Source: Gammaproteobacteria bacterium (GTDB lineage Bacteria; Pseudomonadota; Gammaproteobacteria; Pseudomonadales; Azotimanducaceae). From it: DNA of 64,000 bases. This document shows positions 17,576-26,405 of this stretch, one piece after another; within the stretch, counting starts at the first letter, position 1, and every line of letters starts with the position of its first letter. Both the position numbers and the translations under genes were made by a program. The stretch is taken from the NCBI GenBank assembly GCA_028821125.1, contig JAPPHD010000033.1:1-64000 (forward strand), written 5' to 3'. The notes below the pieces were generated by a model that was given only the letters and a program-made list of their open reading frames with translations, made no database searches and had not been told where the DNA came from.

Positions 17576-18667
17576 TCAATCGAGGCGCTTGCGGAAGCGC
17601 AGGATCGCGATCGACATCACCACCAGGAAGAACAGCGCCAGCGGCCAGAGGTCGGCGGTCAGCATCGGCAGGCTGGCATCGCGCAGTATCACGCCACGGA
17701 CGATGCGCAGGAAGTGGGTCAGCGGGAACGCCTCGCTCAGATACTGAACCGCCCGGGGCATGCCCTCGAAGGGAAACATGAACCCGGACAGCAGCAACTG
17801 CGGCAGGAAAGACATGAAGGTCATCTGGAAGGCCTGGAACTGCGTCTCCGCCGCGGTGGAGATGAGCAGGCCCAGGCTGAGGATGCTGATGACGAACACC
17901 CCCGCGCCCAGGTAGAAATCTTCCAGGTCACCCCGCACAGGCACATCGAACAGCCACATTCCCAGGATTAGGATCAGCGTGATCTGGATGTAGCCGATGA
18001 AGATGTAGGGGATGATCTTGCCGGTCATGAGCTCCAGCGCCCGCACCGGCGTGGTGATGATCAGCTCCAGGTTGCCCCGTTCGCGCTCGCGCACCACGGC
18101 GATGGAGGTGAACAGCACCATCGTCAGGGTGAGGATCACACCGCACAGCCCCGGCACGATGAACACCGCCGTGCGCCGTTCCGGGTTGTAGAGGGGGCGA
18201 ATCTCCACCGCGCCCGGCTGCCGTGCGGCGGGCCCGACGGCCAGCCCGTTCAGGCCGCGCATGGCGTTGAGCACGACCGGGTCGCTGTCGTCCGCGAGCA
18301 CCTGGATGTACGGGGGCGTGCCATGGGCCAGACGCTCCTCGAAATCCGGGGGCACATGGATGCCCACCGAAATCTCGGCCGAGGCGATCATCTCCTCCAG
18401 CGCCCCCGGACTGCCGGCGCGGCCGACGATGCGAATCACCTGGGATGCGGCGGCATCCGCCACCAGGGCCCTGGAGGCGCTGGTATTGGCCTCGTCGACC
18501 ACCATCGCGCGCAGGTTGCGCACGTCGTGGTTGATGGCGTAACCGAACAGCAGTGTCATGACGATCGGAATGCCCGCCACCATTCCGCCGGTCAGCCGGT
18601 CTCGTCGCAAATGGAAGAATTCCTTCCTGGCGATGGCGAGTATGCGGGTGGCTGAGAGCACGCTCAC
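17576..18667 (-). CDS. ABC-2 type exporter permease
   Basis: 363 residues, GTG start overlapping the stop of the ATPase gene (GTGA). One N-terminal membrane helix (IPIVMTLLFGYAI), a large soluble loop of about 140 residues, then five C-terminal helices (LCGVILTLTMVLFTS... to LALFFLVVMSIAIL): the YhhJ/YbhS layout. Works with the ATPase at 18664 and the membrane fusion protein at 19590 to push a compound across the inner membrane, probably a drug or lipid-like molecule. Substrate unknown. Confidence 0.9.
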   Translation of the reverse strand: MSVLSATRILAIARKEFFHLRRDRLTGGMVAGIPIVMTLLFGYAINHDVRNLRAMVVDEANTSASRALVADAAASQVIRIVGRAGSPGALEEMIASAEISVGIHVPPDFEERLAHGTPPYIQVLADDSDPVVLNAMRGLNGLAVGPAARQPGAVEIRPLYNPERRTAVFIVPGLCGVILTLTMVLFTSIAVVRERERGNLELIITTPVRALELMTGKIIPYIFIGYIQITLILILGMWLFDVPVRGDLEDFYLGAGVFVISILSLGLLISTAAETQFQAFQMTFMSFLPQLLLSGFMFPFEGMPRAVQYLSEAFPLTHFLRIVRGVILRDASLPMLTADLWPLALFFLVVMSIAILRFRKRLD

Positions 18668-19593
18668 CCCCCCTGGGTCGCCATGACGAACACATCCTCA
18701 AGATTGGGGCCGACGCGCCTGAGAGTCGCGTCCAGGCCATCCCGCTCAAGCGCAGCCGCCAGCACCGCCACCGGTTCCGGCAATTCGGGCGTCACCAGCG
18801 CATGCAGGCGGGAACCGAGTTGGGCCACGTCGATGACCGGTTCGAACCGCAGCAGGAATTCGCGCACTGCCCGGGGATTGCCGGTTTCCACCTCGACGAC
18901 GCTGGCCGGCAGTTCCGCCATCAGGGTCTTGGGCGACCCGGACGCAACCAGGGAACCCTCGTTCAGGATGGCCAGCGCGTGACAGCGTTCGGCCTCGTCC
19001 ATGAAATGTGTGGTGACGAGCGCGGTGGCGCCGTCGTCCACCATGTCGAACAGCATTTCCCAGAATTCCCGCCGGCTTTCCGGGTCCACCGCGCTCGTGG
19101 GTTCGTCCAGAAACAGCAGTTCGGGCCGGTGCAGGGTGACCGCCGCCAGTGCGAGCCGCTGGCGCTGGCCGCCGCTGAGCGACCCGGCGAGCTGGTTACG
19201 CCGGTCCTTAAGCCGGAACCGCTTAAGTTGCGCCTCGATGGCCGGCCGCCTGCGCCGCCGCGGCAGCCGGTAGATCTCGCTCATGAATCGCAGGTTCTCC
19301 GCCACGGACAGGTCGTCGTACAGGGAGAACCGCTGGGTCATGTAACCGATGCGGCTCTTGAGCGCCTCCGGGTCCCGGCGCACATCGACGCCGAGTACGT
19401 AGGCGGCGCCCGCGGTGGGCAGCAAGAGTCCGCACAGCATGCGGATGGTTGTGGATTTGCCGCAGCCGTTGGGGCCCAGAAAACCGTAGATGCTGCCCTT
19501 CGGGACCCGCATGTCCAGGCGGTCGACCGCCACCAGGTCTCCGAAATGGCGCGTCAGGCCCCGGGCTTCAATGGCCGGCGCCGCGCCGCTCAT
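18664..19593 (-). CDS. ABC transporter ATP-binding protein
   Basis: 309 residues. Walker A GPNGCGKST (about residues 40-48), Q-loop MTQRFSLYDDL, signature LSGGQRQRLALA, Walker B LLFLDEPTSAVDPESR and the switch His in TTHFMDEAERC. The ~80-residue C-terminal extension is typical of ABC-2 exporter ATPases of the YbhF/CcmA-like group; only one nucleotide-binding domain is present. It overlaps the membrane fusion gene by four bases upstream and the permease downstream. Confidence 0.93.
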   Translation of the reverse strand: MSGAAPAIEARGLTRHFGDLVAVDRLDMRVPKGSIYGFLGPNGCGKSTTIRMLCGLLLPTAGAAYVLGVDVRRDPEALKSRIGYMTQRFSLYDDLSVAENLRFMSEIYRLPRRRRRPAIEAQLKRFRLKDRRNQLAGSLSGGQRQRLALAAVTLHRPELLFLDEPTSAVDPESRREFWEMLFDMVDDGATALVTTHFMDEAERCHALAILNEGSLVASGSPKTLMAELPASVVEVETGNPRAVREFLLRFEPVIDVAQLGSRLHALVTPELPEPVAVLAAALERDGLDATLRRVGPNLEDVFVMATQGG

Positions 19594-20561
19594 TGCCCGA
19601 GCTCAGGAAAAACCACCTCCACCGGCACCCCGACGGGCAGTTCATGGACGTTCTCGCCGACCAGGTCGATCTCGGCGACGTAGCTCAGCCGGGAACGGTC
19701 GTGCTGGGTCAGTGCGAAATACGGCGTGAAGGCGGCGTCCGCGGCAATCCAGCGCACTGTCCCCGGATAGGCCCGCTCGTGGCCGTCGATGGCGATTCGG
19801 GCCCGGGAGCCGCTGCGAATCCGGGTGCGCACGCCCTGGGGCACGTGCACCCTGGCGTAGGTCGGCGCCTCGGCCAGCACCACCGCCACGGTGGCGCCCG
19901 GCGGGGGACGCTCGCCGATCTCGAACGGCAGCGCCTCGACCACACCGTCCACGGGGCTCTTGACGATCGCGCGTTCCACGGTCACCGCCAGTTCCTCGAC
20001 CAGCGCCCGGGCAGCGGCGTACCGGTTGCGGGCCTGGTCGATGCGTTCGTCCCGGGTTCCCTCCAGCAACTCATCGAGCGCCGCTTCCGCCTCGGCCTCC
20101 CGGGCCACGCTTTCCTCGAAACGTCCCTTGAGGATATCGACCAGGTTCTGTGACGAATAGTTGCGCTCCACCAGGGAGACCTGGCGGTCGAGTTCGAACC
20201 GGGCCGTCTGCCGCGCGCTCCGGGCCGCCTGCAGGCGGGCCCTGCCCTGCACGATCCGCTGCGCCCTCGGGCCCTCCTCGGCCTCCGCCAGCGCCGCACC
20301 GGCGGCCTGTTCCTCCGAGCGGGCCCGGTCGAGTGCGGCCTCTGCCCGCGCGCTTTCCTGCACGATGAGCACATCGCCGATGCCGAGCCGCTGCCCTTCG
20401 GAGACAGCGATGCGCACGATGGGTTCATTGGTGTCCGCCGCCAGTTCGATACGGTCCCGCTCTAGCGTTCCGAGGGCATGAACCTCGCCGTCTCGCTCAC
20501 CGCAACCCGCCATCATGACGAGAAGCGATGCCGCGGTCAGACTGCTCAGGCGCACCGGCAT
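19590..20561 (-). CDS. HlyD/YbhG-type membrane fusion lipoprotein
   Basis: 323 residues. A short signal with lipobox MMAGC anchors it on the periplasmic side. A lipoyl-like half (NEPIVRIAVSEGQRLGIGDVL), then a long Ala/Arg/Glu-rich coiled coil (about 65-190), then the second half (AIVKSPVDGVVEALPFEIGERP) and a beta-barrel domain. It links the ABC-2 permease to an outer-membrane channel such as TolC, which is not in this window. ATGA-type overlap with the ATPase gene, eleven bases after the PP2C-STAS gene. Confidence 0.88.
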   Translation of the reverse strand: MPVRLSSLTAASLLVMMAGCGERDGEVHALGTLERDRIELAADTNEPIVRIAVSEGQRLGIGDVLIVQESARAEAALDRARSEEQAAGAALAEAEEGPRAQRIVQGRARLQAARSARQTARFELDRQVSLVERNYSSQNLVDILKGRFEESVAREAEAEAALDELLEGTRDERIDQARNRYAAARALVEELAVTVERAIVKSPVDGVVEALPFEIGERPPPGATVAVVLAEAPTYARVHVPQGVRTRIRSGSRARIAIDGHERAYPGTVRWIAADAAFTPYFALTQHDRSRLSYVAEIDLVGENVHELPVGVPVEVVFPELGQ

Positions 20562-20572
20562 CGTATGGCCTT

Positions 20573-23095
20573 CTAGCCGACGCCCATGTCTTCCCGCATG
20601 GTAGCGACCACCCCCCCGAATTCGGATTGGTTGTCGTCGCTGAGGGCCGCGAGCACTTCGTGGGCGCGAAGCAGGCGAATCTTCTGGCCCTTCGGGTCGG
20701 CGTCCGGCAAGGCGATGGACTCGCGGTTGTCTGGAACCGGCACAATCTGCTCCGTGACGTGGCTCAGCACCAGGTCCATGCTGAGCTGACCGAACGCCTC
20801 CAGGAGCGCATCGCCCGCCCCCTGCACAGCGACCCCGACCGATCCCTCACCCGCCTCCTGCACGACTTCGTGCAGGGTGCCGAGCAGCGCGCTGTCTAGG
20901 TACTCGCACTCGGCCAGGTCGACCACCAGCCGCCTGCCCCGGGCGATGGCGGCACGGGCGCCCTGCAGCAGCGCCTCGGCGTAGGTCCAGGTAACCCGCC
21001 CCTTGAGGCAGACGAACCAGGCCTCACCGGTTTCTGCCCAGGTGAGCAGCGGTGCGTCGGCCGGCGGGTCCACCTCCAGTTCGGGAACGTCGTCGTCGCT
21101 GCCGAAGTAGCTCTCACCGGAGTGGCCCTCGAGCAGCAACATGGTCACGTCGTCCCGGTCTTCCCGCTCGTGGCCGTGGGAAAGGTCGATGAACAGTTCG
21201 TCCAGTACATGCTCTTCCTCGCCGTGCCGCACAAGCGTGCTGGCGATCGAGGCGATGCTCGGTTTCTCCTCGCCGCCGATGTCGAAGATGCCGTCGGTGT
21301 AGAACAGAAGCTGGTCCTGCTCGCCCAGTTCGATCTCGCACTCCGCGAACACCGCATCCCGGTACAGGCCCAGTGCCGGGCCCGTATGCTCGATCGGCTC
21401 GGCGCTGCCGAAGCGCCCCACCCGGATCGCCGTGCTGTGGCCGGCGGAGGCGATAACCGCCATGCGTTGCTCGATGTCCAGCAGGCAGTAGATGCAGGTA
21501 ACGAACATGCCCGGCGTGGTCGGCCCGGCCAGCAGCGACCGGTTGACCTGTTTCAGCGCTTCCGAGGGGCCGAGCGGCCGGCCCAGGGAGTCCACGAAGG
21601 CCAGGCGATGCTTGAACAGCACCGACAGCATGGCGGCGCTGACGCCGTGGCCCGAGGCATCGGCGATCACCAGGACCAGATGGCTGTCATCGACCTTGAC
21701 GATGTCGAACAGGTCGCCGCCGACGTTGTGCCCGGGACGGTAGAGGGTGTGCACGCAGAACCCCGGAATGTCCGGAGGCGAGCCCGGCAACAGGGAACGC
21801 TGGATCACCTCCGCCCGCTGCAGGTCGAGTTCCATGGTTTCCGCATGGCTCTCGAGCAGGCGGCAGAGGTCGGCTAGCTGATCGCGGGATTCCTGCAACT
21901 GCGCCGTGCGTTCCCGGACCAGTTCTTCCAGGTGATTCTGGTGCAGGGCAAGCGAGGAGGTCATGGTGTTGAAGGCAACGCCTAGAAGCCCAAGTTCATC
22001 CTGGGTATCCACACGCGCCCGCACGGTCATGTCGCCGCCCTCCACCGCCCGCGCCACCTTGGCCAGGCGCAGAACCGGCCGGGTGAAGACCGCGGCGATA
22101 CGCCCGCCGATCAGTGCCGCGAGCAGGAAAAAGACAATGGCGACCACCAGCGACACCAGCCCGATCTGGCCGATGGGCGCATAGGCCTGGCCGGCGGCGA
22201 CCTGGGCCACCATCGCCCAGCCCCCGTAACCGACCGGCATGTGCACGGACAGCACTTCGCGGCCGAGATAGTCGGTCGTTTCCGCAAACCCGGTGCCGCC
22301 GTTCAGGGCCGCCCGCATGGCTGCATCCCCGGATGCTTCCATCGACAGGGCCTGGGTGGGCCCCACGGGGAACAGGTAGCGAATCCGGTCGTGGGTTCCG
22401 GCGGGCGTTTTCCAGACGCCGAGCCGCACCTCCGCGCTGTCGAAAACGCTGGGCAGGGCGGCGAGGATGTTCAGTTCCGGCTGGGCATCCACCTCCACGA
22501 TGGCAACGCCGAGGAACCGCCCCGACCGGCTCCGTACGGGCGCCGACAGCATGGCGCTGTAGCTGCCCGCCGCCGGCACGGGCAGCCCCAGTGTCGGCTC
22601 GCTCATTCCGTCCAGGAAAGCGCGGCTGGCGGACAGGTCCGCGCCCAGGTGCGTCACATCCGTTGCGGTCACGACCATTCCCGCCGGGTCGGTGATGCGG
22701 GTGTTGAGGAACCCTTCAGTGCTCTGCTGGGCATCGAGCAGCACGCGCGAGGTAACGGCCCGGAAGGCGTCTTCCTCGACTTCCCCGTCCAGCCTTTCCT
22801 CGAGCAGTTCACGCAGCCCGGTCTGGCTGGCCACAAGCCGGATTCCATCGCTGCGCTGCTTCACGTGTGCAAGCAGAACTTCGCGAATGCCCTCGGCACG
22901 CAGCGTCAGTTGCTCCTGGACGCTGGTGGTGAGCAACTGGCGCACGTAGATGTAGTCGGCGATCGTCAGAACGGTGGCGGTGAGCGCGGTGAGGACGGCG
23001 AGCAGGAAGATGAACTTGCCGCGCAACGAGCGGGCGAGCGGAATATCGGTTTCCGCTGCAGAGCGGGCCCCCGCACTCTCCATCTCTCCGGCCAT
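20573..23095 (-). CDS. Membrane sensor PP2C (SpoIIE/RsbU-type) phosphatase fused to a STAS domain
   Basis: 840 residues: TM helix at ~28-47, a periplasmic dCache-like sensor (~50-300), TM helix at ~311-332, HAMP (~333-385), coiled coil, PP2C-type serine phosphatase (~425-657; metal-site motifs GGDLFD at 459, DASGHG at 479, DGIFD at 601, RDDVTML at 648), then a STAS domain (~690-780) with EYLDSALLGTL, Ser735 being the position normally phosphorylated in anti-sigma antagonists. RsbU-type enzymes dephosphorylate a separate STAS protein; here enzyme and probable substrate are one chain. No RsbW-like kinase is adjacent. First gene of the exporter operon. Confidence 0.9.
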   Translation of the reverse strand: MAGEMESAGARSAAETDIPLARSLRGKFIFLLAVLTALTATVLTIADYIYVRQLLTTSVQEQLTLRAEGIREVLLAHVKQRSDGIRLVASQTGLRELLEERLDGEVEEDAFRAVTSRVLLDAQQSTEGFLNTRITDPAGMVVTATDVTHLGADLSASRAFLDGMSEPTLGLPVPAAGSYSAMLSAPVRSRSGRFLGVAIVEVDAQPELNILAALPSVFDSAEVRLGVWKTPAGTHDRIRYLFPVGPTQALSMEASGDAAMRAALNGGTGFAETTDYLGREVLSVHMPVGYGGWAMVAQVAAGQAYAPIGQIGLVSLVVAIVFFLLAALIGGRIAAVFTRPVLRLAKVARAVEGGDMTVRARVDTQDELGLLGVAFNTMTSSLALHQNHLEELVRERTAQLQESRDQLADLCRLLESHAETMELDLQRAEVIQRSLLPGSPPDIPGFCVHTLYRPGHNVGGDLFDIVKVDDSHLVLVIADASGHGVSAAMLSVLFKHRLAFVDSLGRPLGPSEALKQVNRSLLAGPTTPGMFVTCIYCLLDIEQRMAVIASAGHSTAIRVGRFGSAEPIEHTGPALGLYRDAVFAECEIELGEQDQLLFYTDGIFDIGGEEKPSIASIASTLVRHGEEEHVLDELFIDLSHGHEREDRDDVTMLLLEGHSGESYFGSDDDVPELEVDPPADAPLLTWAETGEAWFVCLKGRVTWTYAEALLQGARAAIARGRRLVVDLAECEYLDSALLGTLHEVVQEAGEGSVGVAVQGAGDALLEAFGQLSMDLVLSHVTEQIVPVPDNRESIALPDADPKGQKIRLLRAHEVLAALSDDNQSEFGGVVATMREDMGVG

Positions 23096-23160
23096 CCTGC
23101 GGATTTTACCAGAAGCCGGTACCGCTTATCGCGTTCTTGTGGCGCTGAAACAAATCCCCG

Positions 23161-24510
23161 TCAGCCGCTGACTCCGAACAGGAAGATGACCAGTACCGCC
23201 GCGGACGCCACGTAGCGGACGAGAAAACGCCAGGCGTTGAAGAGCGCATCGCTTTCCATGGCCAGTTCGTCCCGGGCTGAGGCACGGCTGACGAACCACC
23301 CGGCGAAAACGGCGATCAACAGCCCGCCGAGGGGCAGCAGGATCTGATTGGGCACATAGTCGGACACGGCGTGCAGGTCGTTGCCGAAGAGCTGAACGTG
23401 ACTCAGGACATTGTAGGAAAGAACGCTGACCAGGCTGAGCAGCGCGATGCCCGACAGCACCGCCACGGCGCTCTTGTGCCGCTCGAAGCCCCGGTGTTCC
23501 TTCATCCAGGCCGTGATGGCTTCCACGAGCCCGACCATCGACGTGATGGCAGCGACCGACAGCAGCAGGAAAAACAGCACGCTGACCAGATGACCGCCCG
23601 GCATCTGCGCGAAGGCGACGGGCAGGGTCTGGAATATGAGTCCGGTGCCGCCCCCCGGATCGAGGCCGAAATCGAAGACCACCGGGAAAATGACGAGCCC
23701 GGCAAGCAGAGCGACCAGGGTATCCGCCGAGACGATGATCAAGGCGCTGCCGGCAATCGAAACCCTTTTCGGCAGATAGGCGCCGAACGTCATCATCCCC
23801 GCCATCGCCACGCCGATCGAGAAGAAAGCCTGCCCAACGGCGGCAAGGATCATCGGCCCATTCACCTTGCTGAAATCGGGCGCGAACAGATACGTGAACG
23901 CCTGCCCGAATCCACCCGCGAATACGTTGTAGGCAGCCAGGGCCACCAGCAAGCCGAACAGGGTGGGCATCAGTATCCGCACGGCCCGTTCGATTCCGGA
24001 GCGGACGCCCGCGTAAATGATGGCGCCGGTGATGGCCAGGCCCAGCACCGTCCAGAAAATCAGGCCCGGGATATCGGCCAGCACGGCTTCGAATTCCGCC
24101 GCCGCCCCCGGCCCGTCGATGCCGGCGAATCCCGTGGTCAGGGCCTTGAACAGGTAGAGCAGCACCCAACCGGCGACGACGCAATAGACGACCTGAATCA
24201 GAAACGCGGCCAGTACGTTCATTCCGCCCGCCCATTGCCAGTGACCGGACTTGCCCTCCGCCAGCGCGACGGCGCGCATCGACCCCGGCGGACTCATCCC
24301 GCCCCGGCGCCCGATCATGACTTCGGCGATCAGGATCGGCACGCCGATGACGAAGGCACAGACCAGATAGACGACAACGAAGGCGGCGCCGCCGTTCTCT
24401 CCGGTGATGTAGGGAAAACGCCAGATATTGCCGAGCCCGACGGCGAAGCCGACGGAGGCCATCAGGAATCCTGCCCGCGAAGACCACTGCTCGCCCGACA
24501 CACTCGCCAT
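23161..24510 (-). CDS. Sodium-dependent neurotransmitter:sodium symporter (SNF) family transporter
   Basis: 449 residues from ATG 24510 (MASVSGEQWSSRAGF), preceded by a GGGAGG site; an upstream in-frame stretch is not protein-like. The opening SSRAGFLMASVGFAVGLGNIWRFPY is the family hallmark, with the unwound TM1 substrate and Na+ site (VGLGNIWRFPY). About eleven or twelve hydrophobic helices follow. Bacterial members (LeuT, MhsT-like) take up amino acids with Na+. Substrate is not readable. Gap of 65 bases to the phosphatase gene, so probably separate. Confidence 0.92.
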   Translation of the reverse strand: MASVSGEQWSSRAGFLMASVGFAVGLGNIWRFPYITGENGGAAFVVVYLVCAFVIGVPILIAEVMIGRRGGMSPPGSMRAVALAEGKSGHWQWAGGMNVLAAFLIQVVYCVVAGWVLLYLFKALTTGFAGIDGPGAAAEFEAVLADIPGLIFWTVLGLAITGAIIYAGVRSGIERAVRILMPTLFGLLVALAAYNVFAGGFGQAFTYLFAPDFSKVNGPMILAAVGQAFFSIGVAMAGMMTFGAYLPKRVSIAGSALIIVSADTLVALLAGLVIFPVVFDFGLDPGGGTGLIFQTLPVAFAQMPGGHLVSVLFFLLLSVAAITSMVGLVEAITAWMKEHRGFERHKSAVAVLSGIALLSLVSVLSYNVLSHVQLFGNDLHAVSDYVPNQILLPLGGLLIAVFAGWFVSRASARDELAMESDALFNAWRFLVRYVASAAVLVIFLFGVSG

Positions 24511-24762
24511 TGGTTTCCCTCCCGCTTGGCGCAACACCGCCCCGCCGGTTCCGTACGGGGCCGGTGGGGAACGATCCGGTTGCGACGGGTCAATATGGCC
24601 ATCGCCCGCAAACCTGTCAATCGCGCGGCCTGCCCCGTCCCGGCTCGCCGATTGGCAATCCGGGCGCCCCATCACCCGCACCGGCAAGCGGGTTTCCTGG
24701 ACAATGCACTCGCGGCGCAGGGTTTCTCGAAAAGTTACGGCGCGCGTTGTTAACATGCGCCG

Positions 24763-26328
24763 ATGATCGACTTCCGCCAGCCCTATCCATCCAACCGGTC
24801 ACCGGTTTGCGCGGCCAACCTGGTGGCAACGTCGCAGCCTCTGGCCGTACAGGCCGGTATCGATGCGATGCGCCGGGGCGGCAACGCCGTGGACGCGGCC
24901 CTCGCCACCGCCATTACGCTCGCCGTGGTGGAGCCGAACAACAACGGCGCCGGCAGCGATGCGTTCGCCATCGTCTGGGACGGCGACTCGCTGGCCGGGC
25001 TGAACGCATCGGGGCGCTCGCCCGCCGGCTGGACGCCGGAGCGGTTCGCCGGCCGCGACTCGATGCCGAACCGGGGCTGGGATGCGGTGACCGTACCCGG
25101 CGCCGTCAGCGCCTGGGTCGCACTGTCCGACCGCTACGGCAGGCTGTCCTTCCCGGAACTCTTCAGCGATGCGATCCGATACGCGCAAGCGGGCTTTCAG
25201 GTGGGCCCCAAAACCGGCTTCTACTGGCAGTTTGCGGGGGAAACCTACCGCGGTTTCGAGCACTTCGCCGATCATTTCCTGCCCGCGCCCGCACCCGGCG
25301 AGCTGTTCAGGCGCCCGGACCTGGCGGCAACGCTCACCGAAATCGCCGAGACGCACGGGGAGTCTTTCTACCGCGGCAGGCTGGCCGAACGGATCGAGGC
25401 CGCATCGATCGCCGACGGCGGCGCCATGCGCATGGCCGATCTGGCGGAACATCGCGCCGACTGGGTCGCTCCCCTCGCCCAGGACTACCGCAACGTGACG
25501 CTGCACGAGATTCCGCCCAACGGACAGGGGCTCGCCGCCCAGGTCGCGCTCGGCATCCTGCAGCATCTCGACATCGAACCCCTCGACTCCGAACCGGGCG
25601 TCCACCGGGAACTCGAAGCCATGAAGATCGCCATTCGCGCGGCCTTCGATCATTTTGCCGACCCTGCCGCAATGACGGTCTCTCCCGAGGAGTTACTGGA
25701 CGAAAGCTCCCTGAAGCGGGCGGCGCAACGCATCGGCGAGCAGGCAAACCGGCTCCCGCCGGTGGCCCTGCCGACCAGCCGGGACACGGTCTATCTCACC
25801 GCCGCGGATGCGGGCGGCATGATGGTTTCGATGATCCAGTCGAACTACGAGGGATTCGGCTCGGGCGTCGTCGTGCCGGGAACCGGCATCGCCATGCAGA
25901 ACCGCGGCCTCGGTTTCGTTCTCGAGCCGGGGCACCCGAACCGCGTGGGCCCGAAAAAGCGCCCCTACCATACGATCATTCCGGGATTCGTGACCTGCGA
26001 AGGCGCGCCGCTGATGAGCTTCGGGGTCATGGGCGGCCACATGCAGCATCAGGGCCACGTGCAGATGGTGCGGCGCATCTTCGACCATGGCCAGAATCCC
26101 CAGGCCGCGAGCGATGCGCCGCGCTGGCACGTATATCCGGATTTCAGCGTGGGCCTCGAGACCGGTTTCGACCCCAAGGTGGCGCAGGGCCTCGCGAACC
26201 GGGGACACCGGGTGCGCTTCGAGCCGCTGGAGCCCGTATTCGGCGGCGCCCAGCTTATCCTGAAGACGGATTCCGGTTACGTGGGCGGTTCGGACCACCG
26301 CAAGGAAGGCCTTGTCGCCGGTTTCTGA
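24763..26328 (+). CDS. Gamma-glutamyltransferase-like Ntn hydrolase
   Basis: 521 residues, no signal peptide, so probably cytoplasmic. N-terminal SQPLAVQAGIDAMRRGGNAVDAALA and EPNNNGAGSDAF match the family. The autocleavage site is probably before the Thr of SRDTVYLTA (about residue 340), which would become the nucleophile. Members cleave gamma-glutamyl bonds of glutathione or related amides, or act as acylases. Cytoplasmic YwrD-like members have uncertain substrates. Divergent from the SNF transporter across a 252-base gap in which I see nothing else. Confidence 0.85.
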   Translation: MIDFRQPYPSNRSPVCAANLVATSQPLAVQAGIDAMRRGGNAVDAALATAITLAVVEPNNNGAGSDAFAIVWDGDSLAGLNASGRSPAGWTPERFAGRDSMPNRGWDAVTVPGAVSAWVALSDRYGRLSFPELFSDAIRYAQAGFQVGPKTGFYWQFAGETYRGFEHFADHFLPAPAPGELFRRPDLAATLTEIAETHGESFYRGRLAERIEAASIADGGAMRMADLAEHRADWVAPLAQDYRNVTLHEIPPNGQGLAAQVALGILQHLDIEPLDSEPGVHRELEAMKIAIRAAFDHFADPAAMTVSPEELLDESSLKRAAQRIGEQANRLPPVALPTSRDTVYLTAADAGGMMVSMIQSNYEGFGSGVVVPGTGIAMQNRGLGFVLEPGHPNRVGPKKRPYHTIIPGFVTCEGAPLMSFGVMGGHMQHQGHVQMVRRIFDHGQNPQAASDAPRWHVYPDFSVGLETGFDPKVAQGLANRGHRVRFEPLEPVFGGAQLILKTDSGYVGGSDHRKEGLVAGF

Positions 26329-26362
26329 CTGCCCGCGAAGCCGATTGCCCGTTTTCCTGAAA

Positions 26363-26380
26363 AGGATAACGGGTTATCCT
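26363..26380. promoter_or_regulatory. Perfect 18-bp palindrome upstream of the flavin-monooxygenase operon
   Basis: AGGATAAC-GG-GTTATCCT: perfect 8-base arms around two bases, ending 25 bases before the ATG at 26406. Size and place suit a dimeric repressor (for example TetR or GntR type) controlling the operon that starts there. No regulator gene lies adjacent. Confidence 0.5.
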
Positions 26381-26405
26381 GAATAGACAACGGAAGGATG
26401 CAGTC

